Origin: Bradyrhizobium jicamae
GTDB taxonomy: Bacteria; Pseudomonadota; Alphaproteobacteria; Rhizobiales; Xanthobacteraceae
Length of the DNA: 64,000 nt
NCBI RefSeq assembly: GCF_018130215.1
Contig: NZ_JAFCKQ010000025.1
Location: forward strand, 1 to 64,000
Direction of reading: 5' to 3'
The stretch's first letter is position 1; each line of letters opens with the position of its first letter. Under the pieces are notes generated by a model, which saw nothing but the letters and a program-made list of their open reading frames with translations, was not told the DNA's origin and did not search any database. This document shows positions 45,531 to 53,181 of this stretch, one piece after another. A program made the translations under genes and the position numbers.

Positions 45531-45890
45531 TCATTGGCTGCCGGCCTTCTCGCACGGGTAGGCATCCTGCAACCCCCACAGCAGCAGGGACGCGACCAAC
45601 CAATCACCTTTCGCTGACCGCTTGTCGGCCGACTTGAGCATGATCTCCTCGGTCTGCTCGGTGGTCAGTGCGAGGTTTTCGGGCATGCAGAACGCCATTT
45701 GGCCGCCATGGCGCCGCAACCACGCATTGGTGGCCATCAGGCCGCCCCTCACGCCGTCGAGATACATCTGATTGAAGAAGCGAAACGTCTCGTTCTTCGG
45801 ATTGCGATAGGAATCCAGGCGCACATCGGCGGCGGCGGCAGGAACTGCCGTGAGCGCCAAGAAACACGTCGACAATATCCAATTGTTCAT
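45531..45890 (-). CDS. Rap1a/Tai-like secreted protein
   Basis: A 119-residue protein with a signal peptide (WILSTCFLALTAVPAAAA). The mature part has the spaced pattern MAFCMPENLALTTEQTEEIM, then DWLVASLLLWGLQDAYPC, in which two cysteines frame a helical bundle. This fits the Rap1a/Tai family, which includes immunity proteins against type VI amidase effectors. No effector or secretion genes are nearby, so it is at most an orphan immunity-like protein. Many rhizobial family members are housekeeping proteins of unknown function. Confidence 0.6.
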   Translation of the reverse strand: MNNWILSTCFLALTAVPAAAADVRLDSYRNPKNETFRFFNQMYLDGVRGGLMATNAWLRRHGGQMAFCMPENLALTTEQTEEIMLKSADKRSAKGDWLVASLLLWGLQDAYPCEKAGSQ

Positions 45891-46250
45891 TGCTGCGGTT
45901 TCCCCGCCTTTGCGGCGGCATCCTTGCCGGCCGCTCCGTCAGTCTATCTGCAGCCGGATGCTGAAGTACAGGATGGTGAAGGTTACCGTGTCGTGGGCCG
46001 ATAGGTCTTCGCGCCTGCGCGGCCCGATTGCGAGCCGGGGCTTTGCAGCTTTCCCGTATCAAGACTAACGACGGCGTCGACCGCGTCCATTGTTGCGCGG
46101 CCTTCCCGACGTTTCTTCACATCAGCCTTCAATCGAGCGCAGCACAGATCACCTGAAGAAGACGGTGGCGTGAGCGAGTTGGTTCGATCCCGGAAAATGC
46201 GAAGGCGGGCGGCCTGGTCTGCATAGCCACCCCAGCCCTAAGGTTCGACA
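45891..46250. other. Intergenic left edge of the phosphonate cluster
   Basis: About 360 bases with no gene I can support. ORFs on either strand are short and featureless. A 13-base sequence at 46021-46033 is repeated exactly on the far side of the cluster at 52353-52365. From about 46.1 kb onward the base composition becomes visibly less GC-rich. Confidence 0.4.
46021..46033. repeat. Left copy of a 13-bp direct repeat flanking the cluster
   Basis: GGCCCGATTGCGA occurs here and again in the same orientation at 52353-52365, about 230 bases outside the left-most cluster gene and about 670 bases outside the right-most one. It may be a target-site duplication or recombination site; chance cannot be ruled out. 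Confidence 0.35.
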
Positions 46251-47081
46251 TCAGCTCCAAAACCTCAACGGCTCTTGAGCGCCCCAGTAGCCAATGAAAG
46301 CCGAGGCTGCGACGCGTGGCCGTCCTTCGATTTTCGAGACCGCATGCAGATGGCTCGACCGAAAGAGAATCAGATCGCCCACCTCCGGTGCAATTTGTGC
46401 ATCAGGCGCGCCAAGCGACTCGGGATCTATGCCATGACCACCTGCCTGCTTCATCGCTTCATATTCATCGTCTGGCAGGCGTCTCGACCAGAGCTGAAGC
46501 ACCCCTCCAGCATCTGCCTTGTCCAGATAGATGTTGGCCGCCAGCTGGTCTTTAATCGATCGGGCGATGATCAGGTCCGGGCCGTCGCGCCTGAGTGAAT
46601 CCTGATGCGGTCTCGCAAAGCTTCCATTCTCGAAAATCCGGGTGAGCCCGACGAAGCATGTTCGACCATCAATCTTGAGAGTGACGGATCCTGCGGGCCA
46701 CAGCTCGTCCATTTCAAGGCGAAGCCTGTCGATTGGCCATGCACATACGTTGCAAACCGCGCGCAGCTCTCGGAGAAAATCTGGTGCGCTGGCGAGATAC
46801 AGCTCTCGAACGGCTTCATTGCCACGCGCATTTACAAATGGCGTACCGATACGGTTCAGATTGGTGGCGCGCTCGTAAGCGTTCACTTTGAACCTGCGCT
46901 ATAGCGCTTCCACCAATTCAGGTGACCGCTCCGGGGGAAAGTAGTGCGGTATCCTGAGCGCCAACAACTGGCCGCCCAAGAGATCCTGCAGATCCGTGAG
47001 CGTAAGCCTTTCCGCAGCCCGTACCCGGGAGTTCCCGGCCAAAATACGGCCTGGTTCAACCAAACTCCGTGTCAATAGCAC
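46251..47081 (-). pseudogene. 2-oxoglutarate/Fe(II) oxygenase gene with an in-frame TAG
   Basis: One reading frame of 277 codons is interrupted only at codon 61, by TAG at 46901-46899. The part before the stop (60 residues, including LTLTDLQDLLGGQLLALRIP and HYFPPERSPELVEAL) and the part after (from RRFKVNAYERATNLNRIG) join smoothly. The downstream part has the oxygenase fold: metal ligands in RPHQDSLRR (HxD), a second histidine in FRSSHLHAVSKIEGRPR, and the arginine that binds 2-oxoglutarate. A GTG at 46886 could start a 211-residue product with all three metal ligands. The frame begins inside the end of the MFS gene (26-base overlap), so it is the last gene of the phosphonate cluster. A tyrosine codon changed to TAG is one possible origin. 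Confidence 0.72.
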
Positions 47082-48285
47082 TCTTCCTTCTTTTACCAGC
47101 GATACCGATGAAGTGGATCAAGGTGGCCAGACCCAGCGCCACGGCGATCACAGCCACAAATGACCAACTGCGAGCGCCGTTGTCCGAAAGGTATCCGTAA
47201 GAGAGTGTACCGATCACCATTCCGATTGAACGCATGGCTCCCTCGGCCGCCATCACCAGACCAATGTATGACCCGGCACTGGCACCCCCGTGCTTTCGTG
47301 AAATTTCGTCGAGATATGGAACGATAATAATCTCACCAACAATGAACACGACGCCGCCAATGACGATCAGGGTCCACGTTTCCGTGAGCGTCATCAACAA
47401 TAGCCCTAGTGTGAAGAATGTTGTCGCCAAACCGGGATACCGGTCGATCTTCAGAAATGTCTGATCAAATCTCTTGAACAGATAGCCGTTAAACCCAAAC
47501 GTCAAAAAAAGAGCTGATATTGCGGTCGCGGTGTACAGGCAGGCGATAATATGAATATCGTTCACCGAGTCGGATATATACTTCGGAATTATCGTTCCCC
47601 AGTTGCCGTAGAGGATCAGCGGAGGAACGAGTCGCAAAATATCATGGTAGAAGTCACCGTTTCCAAGCGCCTCGATGATGGATCCCCCCGGAGCTGACTG
47701 GTTCGTCGCTTCATCAGGCTTCTTACGAGTGCCCACACCAAACAAGACGACTGACGCAGCGAACAAACAAAGCAGGAAAGCGATAAAGCTCTTCCAACCC
47801 AGTGCCGACAATATGTAGGCGGCAGCCAAATTTCCGCACAGTGATCCGGATGTCATCAATACTGCGCGGAGGGAGATCGTTTGCCGCATTCCAGTTCGGT
47901 CCTGTGTGGCAATGATCCTTCTGTTGAACAGCACTCGCGCCGCTGCGAAGGCTGCGCCGAGGGCGGCAAGCGCGATCGACAGCGGCATGAGGGACCGCGC
48001 CAGATAGAAGCACGCAAAGACTCCCAGGTAGATGGCGAGCAGAACCAGTGATGCTGTGCGTGCGGTTGAGCGCTCGACTGCTCCGCCGGCCAATACGGCA
48101 CAAGCGGATTGAGCGATCACAAACACATTCAACAGGAGTGCAATCTTTCCATATGTGAAATTGCCGATATCATGAAAGACTACGAAGAAGTACGGCAGCA
48201 GCGCGCCTCGGGCCATGAATATCAGGCCGCTTGAAATAGCCGCCCACGCTCCACCCGTTTCGATGCCCGTGAAGAACTGACGCAT
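47056..48285 (-). CDS. MFS transporter of the phosphonate cluster
   Basis: A 409-residue protein with about 12 membrane segments in two halves. Residues 15-35 (AAISSGLIFMARGALLPYFF) begin the first bundle, and a charged loop (GTRKKPDEATNQ) of about 30 residues lies between halves. The family is the major facilitator superfamily. In this setting it probably exports the product, or protects the producer, or brings in a precursor. The ATG at 48285 follows GAGGAAC. The 3-prime end overlaps the oxygenase frame. Confidence 0.85.
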   Translation of the reverse strand: MRQFFTGIETGGAWAAISSGLIFMARGALLPYFFVVFHDIGNFTYGKIALLLNVFVIAQSACAVLAGGAVERSTARTASLVLLAIYLGVFACFYLARSLMPLSIALAALGAAFAAARVLFNRRIIATQDRTGMRQTISLRAVLMTSGSLCGNLAAAYILSALGWKSFIAFLLCLFAASVVLFGVGTRKKPDEATNQSAPGGSIIEALGNGDFYHDILRLVPPLILYGNWGTIIPKYISDSVNDIHIIACLYTATAISALFLTFGFNGYLFKRFDQTFLKIDRYPGLATTFFTLGLLLMTLTETWTLIVIGGVVFIVGEIIIVPYLDEISRKHGGASAGSYIGLVMAAEGAMRSIGMVIGTLSYGYLSDNGARSWSFVAVIAVALGLATLIHFIGIAGKRRKSAIDTEFG

Positions 48286-48300
48286 AGCTTCGCAGTTCCT

Positions 48301-49560
48301 CTAGCCAACCGAGTAGAAATCTTGGTCGCTCAATATGGAGCGTACGGTCGTCTCAAGCTCGAAGCGCGCCTCGGAAGTCAACGTGATGCTGGACGGCGGC
48401 AGGAATCCTTCATGAGCTGGCCCCACACGTTCGCCGACCTTCGCGCGGACGTTGACGGCTTCCAAACCAGCGCAATTCCGTTTCACTCTCTCGATGCCGG
48501 GCGAACCGAGATAGTTCCCCGCTTTGAGCGGAAACGGGGAAATCACCGCGACGCTATTGGAAAGTACGTGGACGATTTCCGGGTCGTGTCCCTCCAGGAC
48601 GCGAGCGTATTGCTCGATGAGGGATATTCCAAAGGCTCTCTCCATGAGTGCGTTGCGCCCGCCCCCCACGCGAGCGGCAACCTCAAGAAGCTTTGGCCCG
48701 TTGTCGCCAACGACGATTTCGACATGCGCGATGCAGTTGGCGAGGCCGATTGCCCTTACAGAGGATTCGGCTAGAGCAAATGCCTCTCCTTGCTGTTCTG
48801 TTGAAAGTGAACTGGGGACCAGTCTCGCAATGTGTGCAAACCCCACTTGGTCGAAGTCCATATTTGTCCAGATGTCGACAATCGGACTGCAATAAGGCGT
48901 GCCGTCGCGGCTCACGACGACGTCCACCGAAACACACCTGCCCGTTATGAACTCCTCGGCTTGCATCTTGGCGGGAGTTTTCGTCTTCCCGAGCTTGTCG
49001 AGCAACCTGCGTACCTCGGGACAGTCGCGCTGATACGCTTCCACGAGGGCGTGCTCGTCCCTGCACAGCGACACAAACATGCTTCCGAAGAGGTTTGCCG
49101 GCTTCAGAACGATCGGAAACTCGACGCGGTTCGCAAAAGTCCTCAGTTCGTCCAAATTGTTGATCTCGGCAAATTGAACAGTGTTCGCAGGTGGCAACTT
49201 GCGCGCAAAACGCTCGCGCATCCTGAACTTGTCCAATGCGATCGACGCCGCTTCTGGCGTCGGTCCCGGATATCCGTATTTTTGGGTCAAGCGGGCATGG
49301 TCGTGAACCGATGTCTCAATTGTAGTCAGCAGTATCGTTCGCTCACGCCATCCAGCAAGGACCTGAATCAGCTCGTCTGGCTGGCTCGTTGAAAAATCGA
49401 CCGACGCAACGAATCCAACGTCGTTGGGGTCGGGAGCGGGCACCGGACAATTATTGTCCCGTAGGAGTGCAATCTCGTACCCCATCTGGCGCAGAGGCCT
49501 ATAGTCGGCCGGCCGAACTGCCCCCAGAAAGAGCGCAGTACCCGAGGTCACGCGCGTCAC
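48301..49560 (-). CDS. ATP-grasp ligase
   Basis: A 419-residue carboxylate-amine/thiol ligase of the ATP-grasp fold. The ATP-binding lysine lies in FPIVLKPANLFGS, the specificity loop follows near KMQAEEFITGRCVSVDVVV, and the Mg-binding region is HVEIVVGDNGPKLLEVAARVGGGRN, with Glu-Glu ligands. It fits the group of amino acid ligases (BacD/LAL type) that make dipeptides via acyl phosphates. Coupled to PepM and an aminotransferase, it most likely joins a phosphonate amino acid to another amino acid (inference). Its GTG start overlaps the aminotransferase stop as GTGA. Confidence 0.82.
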   Translation of the reverse strand: MTRVTSGTALFLGAVRPADYRPLRQMGYEIALLRDNNCPVPAPDPNDVGFVASVDFSTSQPDELIQVLAGWRERTILLTTIETSVHDHARLTQKYGYPGPTPEAASIALDKFRMRERFARKLPPANTVQFAEINNLDELRTFANRVEFPIVLKPANLFGSMFVSLCRDEHALVEAYQRDCPEVRRLLDKLGKTKTPAKMQAEEFITGRCVSVDVVVSRDGTPYCSPIVDIWTNMDFDQVGFAHIARLVPSSLSTEQQGEAFALAESSVRAIGLANCIAHVEIVVGDNGPKLLEVAARVGGGRNALMERAFGISLIEQYARVLEGHDPEIVHVLSNSVAVISPFPLKAGNYLGSPGIERVKRNCAGLEAVNVRAKVGERVGPAHEGFLPPSSITLTSEARFELETTVRSILSDQDFYSVG

Positions 49561-50762
49561 CTTACGTTCCCTACAAAAGCGTCGCGCAGCCGGTTCATTC
49601 CGTCGGCAACCTGGCTTTCCGATAGAGAGAAGGAGACCCGAAGCCCCCAGGGATCAGCAAACGCCGAGCCGGGTACGGTCGAAACGTAAGCATGCTCAAG
49701 AAGCAACGATGCGACTTGGTCTGCATCCGATACAGTCGTTCCGAACAGCTTTCGGCCCTTGAGCTTGCCAAGCTGAAGATAGAAATAGAATCCGCCTTGC
49801 GGCGTAATCGCGCTCACATGCTGTATGCCATGCAACGAAGTCACGCCGATGGATCTGTTCTTCGTCAGGCGAGCGTGAAGTTCGCGAGGATAGGAGATGT
49901 GTGATGACTCCAGGGCTCTGAGCATTGCGTGCTGCGCGATGCTATTCGGATTGGAGTTGGTATGACTTTGGAGCGCGGTCGCTTTCTTGATGATTGTCTC
50001 GCTGGCCATCATATAGCCAAGACGCCATCCGGCCAGTGCGTGACTTTTCGAGAAGGAATTTATGACGACTGTGCGGTCAAATATTCCCGGATCCAGGTCG
50101 AATGGCCGAATATGACGCCGTCCGTCATAAAGGAATGTGGAATAGCATTCGTCAAAGATCAGGTAGATGTTGAGAGGCTTTATTAGTTTTATGAGTGAAT
50201 CCAGATCGTGCTCCGAGATCACTGAACCTGTCGGGTTGCAGGGAGAGTTGACAATGATCCCTCGTGTCTTTGGCGAAATTGCCTCCGCTATCGCAGCAAC
50301 GTCGAGTCCAAAGTCCGGTCGCCGCGAGTCAATCCCGACGGCCTTGGCGCCGACGAGTTCGATCTGTGTGGCAAATGTGGTCCAGTAGGGACTTGGGATG
50401 AGGACCTCATTTCCTTCCTGAAAAAGCAATAGCGCGGCGTTAAACAGGGCAGGTTTTGCACCGCCGGTGACCATCACGTTATCTGCGCTTATCACCCGAT
50501 GCGCATCTCCAAAAAAATTGGCGGCAATCCCGCTCCTGAGGTCGTTCAGCCCCGCTGTGTCCGTATAGCCATTCGTCGCACGGTCGATCGCGTCCTTGGC
50601 GCCATTCTTGATTTCAGTTGCAGTATCGTCACCGATCTCGCCGGCTGCGAAATTGATAATTGTCACACCTTGTTCGGCGAGGCGGTTGGCGATTGAGCGC
50701 ATGGCCGACGTCTTGGACTGCGCCAGCGAGTTCGCTCGACCTGCAAGCATTGTCGGATTCAT
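49557..50762 (-). CDS. PLP-dependent class I/II aminotransferase
   Basis: A 401-residue fold-type I aminotransferase. Catalytic features are the phosphate-binding region VTGGAKPALFNAALLLF, the stacking tyrosine in PSPYWTTF, the cofactor sequence NSPCNPTGS, Asp204 in LIFDECY, the Schiff-base Lys239 in SFSKSHALAGWRLGY, and a substrate-binding arginine in WGLRVSFSLS. It could transaminate phosphonopyruvate to phosphonoalanine, given its neighbour (inference). The ATG at 50762 overlaps the PepM stop by one base (TGATG), with GGAGAGGAG upstream. The longer open frame to 51041 is inside pepM and discarded. Confidence 0.9.
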   Translation of the reverse strand: MNPTMLAGRANSLAQSKTSAMRSIANRLAEQGVTIINFAAGEIGDDTATEIKNGAKDAIDRATNGYTDTAGLNDLRSGIAANFFGDAHRVISADNVMVTGGAKPALFNAALLLFQEGNEVLIPSPYWTTFATQIELVGAKAVGIDSRRPDFGLDVAAIAEAISPKTRGIIVNSPCNPTGSVISEHDLDSLIKLIKPLNIYLIFDECYSTFLYDGRRHIRPFDLDPGIFDRTVVINSFSKSHALAGWRLGYMMASETIIKKATALQSHTNSNPNSIAQHAMLRALESSHISYPRELHARLTKNRSIGVTSLHGIQHVSAITPQGGFYFYLQLGKLKGRKLFGTTVSDADQVASLLLEHAYVSTVPGSAFADPWGLRVSFSLSESQVADGMNRLRDAFVGNVR

Positions 50763-51685
50763 CAGCGCTCCTCTCCCGCCAGATACCGAGATTCGGCAAC
50801 CTCCAACTCCTGATAGTTCATCAACGAGAAGACGTCGTCCACGGAGGCTATATCTTTCTCGACGTCGGCAATCGCTTCGGCAGCCTGAATCCTCCTTGTT
50901 ACAGAACGCATAGCTTGCAGGGCGGCGCGCAGATTGTGGTTGGCCCAGATGACCATGCTTACACTTGCGTCGCGATATCGCGAGGTCGGTGTCGCATGGT
51001 ATTTGGTTGGCACGATCACCAGCGGCGCGCGATTCTGCCATTGTTCAGCGAATTGGAGGACTTCATCGGCGGTGGCCTTCTTCGAGTGAATCAAAACGGC
51101 ATCTGCACCCGCATCGCAATATGCATGGGCCCGCTCAAGCGCAGCATCCATACCGTGCCCGGCGATGAGAGCTTCAACGCGCGCCACGACCGTAAAGGCG
51201 TCATGCAGCTGACTGTCTTTTGCTGCTCGAATCTTCCCTTGAAACTCTGCAATCGACGCCAGCGGCTGGCGATCGCCAATGAATGAATTTGTCTTCGGGA
51301 AAGTCTTATCCTCGATACAGACTGCAGCGACACCGATCGTGCAGAGCCTTTGGACTAGACGTCGAACGTTGTTGAAATTGCCAAAGCCGGTGTCCCCATC
51401 CAGCATTATGGGAATGCTCACGGACTCTTGCATCCTGTCCAAAACATCAACCACTTCAGTCCATGACGCCTCATTTGCATCGCGCAATCCGAGGGCAGTT
51501 GAGATTGACAAGCCCGACGCCCAAATTCCTCTGAACCCGCTTTCGGCAACGATCTTTGCGCTCAATCCGTCATGCGCTTCCATGATGAATTCCAGCACAT
51601 TGGAGTTTATCATCGATCTAAATCGACCGAATATCGTGGCCTGATTGGAGATCGCGCACGCATGGACGTTCTTGCTCAAATGCAC
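50762..51685 (-). CDS. pepM: Phosphoenolpyruvate mutase (PepM)
   Basis: A 307-residue enzyme of the isocitrate lyase/PEP mutase fold. It turns PEP into phosphonopyruvate, making the carbon-phosphorus bond that begins nearly all natural phosphonates. The signature EDKTFPKTNSF (residues 125-135), which separates true PEP mutases from lyases of the same family, is intact. MEAHDGLSAKIV, GIWASGLS and LDGDTGFGNFNNVRRLV (metal-binding Asp96 and Asp98) are also present. The GTG start at 51685 has GAGAGG upstream. It heads a five-gene operon; no phosphonopyruvate decarboxylase follows, so the usual pull toward phosphonoacetaldehyde is missing. Confidence 0.93.
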   Translation of the reverse strand: MHLSKNVHACAISNQATIFGRFRSMINSNVLEFIMEAHDGLSAKIVAESGFRGIWASGLSISTALGLRDANEASWTEVVDVLDRMQESVSIPIMLDGDTGFGNFNNVRRLVQRLCTIGVAAVCIEDKTFPKTNSFIGDRQPLASIAEFQGKIRAAKDSQLHDAFTVVARVEALIAGHGMDAALERAHAYCDAGADAVLIHSKKATADEVLQFAEQWQNRAPLVIVPTKYHATPTSRYRDASVSMVIWANHNLRAALQAMRSVTRRIQAAEAIADVEKDIASVDDVFSLMNYQELEVAESRYLAGEER

Positions 51686-51830
51686 TTGTACCTCTCACAC
51701 TCTGGTTGCGAGCTCCATGCGGAGCCTCGAGACACGATCTGACGATGCGGATTTGAGGGGGCCACGAGGACGACCAAACACCACAACCGCGAGCGCCGGT
51801 TCGTGACACGTTCGTGCTATGCCGCTCGGA

Positions 51831-51960
51831 TCACTTCAATAAAGCGATGCTCAGGCTGCGCCGGCCGATGCCGAGCTTGGCACATATCGTACCGAGATGG
51901 CTCCCGACCTAGTTGATGGAAGTCGCCAACGCGGGGCCATTGCTTTGTCGGGCGGTTCTC
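51831..51960 (-). pseudogene. Remnant of a LuxR-type DNA-binding domain
   Basis: On the minus strand one frame reads RQSNGPALATSIN, then a TAG stop, then VGSHLGTICAKLGIGRRS and LSIALLK to a TGA at 51833-51831. The pattern of SN, LA, SIN, SHL and KLGI fits the helix-turn-helix of LuxR/NarL regulators. The stop in the recognition region and the lack of an open frame upstream show the gene is broken. It lies just upstream of pepM, in the same direction, so it may have been the cluster regulator. Confidence 0.4.
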
Positions 51961-52436
51961 CCGCTGCAAGGCACACCATCCCCGTTTGCGGATTGGTCAG
52001 CGGGCTCAAGTGGACGTCAGCATCGTCGGCGCGTATGGTCTTGAGGGCGAGCGCGATCGCGCAAGGATCGCAGCACCCGGACTTTCGGATAGATCCAGCG
52101 CCGGCGAGGAGCCCGCCCGAAATTCGAGAGCACGTCTGGCTCCAAAGCGCGTTCTGTCCAAGATGAAGACCGTTCGAAAGTCAGCCAGTAGCTCGCCACG
52201 CATGATAGAAACCCCCGAGCGGTCATCCATAGTTGAGCGATTCCTGGAATGGAAATCGTCTTTGTGGATCAGGGGTGATCAGTTCTGATTATGTGCGGCC
52301 CGTGAACGGAACGCGATCCGCTCAGGAGCCTCGACGTCGCGATGCATCCATGGGCCCGATTGCGAACTTGCGGCTGCACGTGTTTGATGCCGATCAAGGT
52401 CAGGTTAGCTTTCGTGGTACCAACTGGCTGATACCG
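51961..52436. other. Intergenic right edge of the cluster
   Basis: A stretch of about 480 bases without a supported gene. Overlapping short ORFs on both strands (for example 52006-52230 minus) may be debris of the LuxR-type gene, since the composition shifts here from the cluster style to that of the chromosome. The 13-base repeat copy at 52353-52365 lies inside. Bases 51686-51830 probably hold the pepM promoter. Confidence 0.4.
52353..52365. repeat. Right copy of a 13-bp direct repeat flanking the cluster
   Basis: GGCCCGATTGCGA, identical to and in the same orientation as 46021-46033. It lies 72 bases before the metallophosphoesterase start. Confidence 0.35.
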
Positions 52437-53177
52437 ATGCTGCTCGCGCTGTTTACCGACATCCACGCCAACCGGCAGGCCTTCACCGCCTGCCTCGAGG
52501 CCGCGCATGCGCGCGGTGCCGAGCGGCTGATCTGCCTCGGCGACATCGTCGGCTACGGCGCCGATCCGGAATGGGCCGTCGACATGGTGATGGACCTCGT
52601 GGCCAAGGGCGCAATCGCGGTGCGCGGCAACCATGACAATGCGATCGGCGCTCCGAGCGACAGCATGAATGACGACGCGCAGGCCGCTGTTGACTGGACC
52701 CGCGGCCAGCTCAGCGCCGAGCAGAAGCGCTTCCTCGCCGGCCTGCCGATCCTGCGCGAGGAGGACAACCGCCTTTACGTCCACTCCGAGGCCTCGGATC
52801 CGGAGCGATGGCGCTATGTCCGCGACACGTCGGATGCTGCGCGGAGCATGTTGGCGACCGAGCTCCAGATCACCTTCTGCGGCCACATCCATCGTCCGGG
52901 CCTCTATTCGATGTCGTCGGCCGCCAAGATGACGAGCTTTGTTCCGACGGCAGGCATCGCGGTGCAGCTGCTGGCCGGGCGGCGCTGGCTCGCGGTGCTC
53001 GGCGCGGTCGGGCAGCCGCGCGATGGCGACCCGGCCGCGTCATTCGCGATGTTCGACACCGTCAGCCGCGAGATCACCTATCTTCGGGTTCCCTACGATG
53101 TCGAGACCGCGGCAGCGCGGATCAGGGCGAGCGGCCTGCCGCGCTGGCTCGCCGATCGCCTGCTGATCGGCAGGTGA
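52437..53177 (+). CDS. Calcineurin-like metallophosphoesterase
   Basis: A 246-residue protein. The five metal-binding blocks are in order: FTDIHANRQAF (Asp8, His10), LGDIVGYGADP (Asp36), RGNHDNAIG (Asn65, His66), a histidine in LYVHSEASD, and CGHIHRPGLYS. This layout fits YfcE/MJ0936-type phosphodiesterases and also bacterial protein phosphatases. The ATG at 52437 begins the conserved first strand; the longer frame from 52233 is unlike family members. It ends 4 bases before a protein kinase gene, which suggests an opposing pair (inference). Confidence 0.85.
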   Translation: MLLALFTDIHANRQAFTACLEAAHARGAERLICLGDIVGYGADPEWAVDMVMDLVAKGAIAVRGNHDNAIGAPSDSMNDDAQAAVDWTRGQLSAEQKRFLAGLPILREEDNRLYVHSEASDPERWRYVRDTSDAARSMLATELQITFCGHIHRPGLYSMSSAAKMTSFVPTAGIAVQLLAGRRWLAVLGAVGQPRDGDPAASFAMFDTVSREITYLRVPYDVETAAARIRASGLPRWLADRLLIGR

Positions 53178-53181
53178 GGCG

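Noticed and set aside
46899..46901. Pyrrolysine or selenocysteine reading of the TAG
   Set aside because: No pyrrolysine genes or special structure are visible, and rhizobia are not known to use it. A nonsense mutation or error is simpler.
46604..46904. Plus-strand ORFs opposite the oxygenase gene
   Set aside because: No family features; the minus strand has iron-binding motifs in frame on both sides of the TAG.
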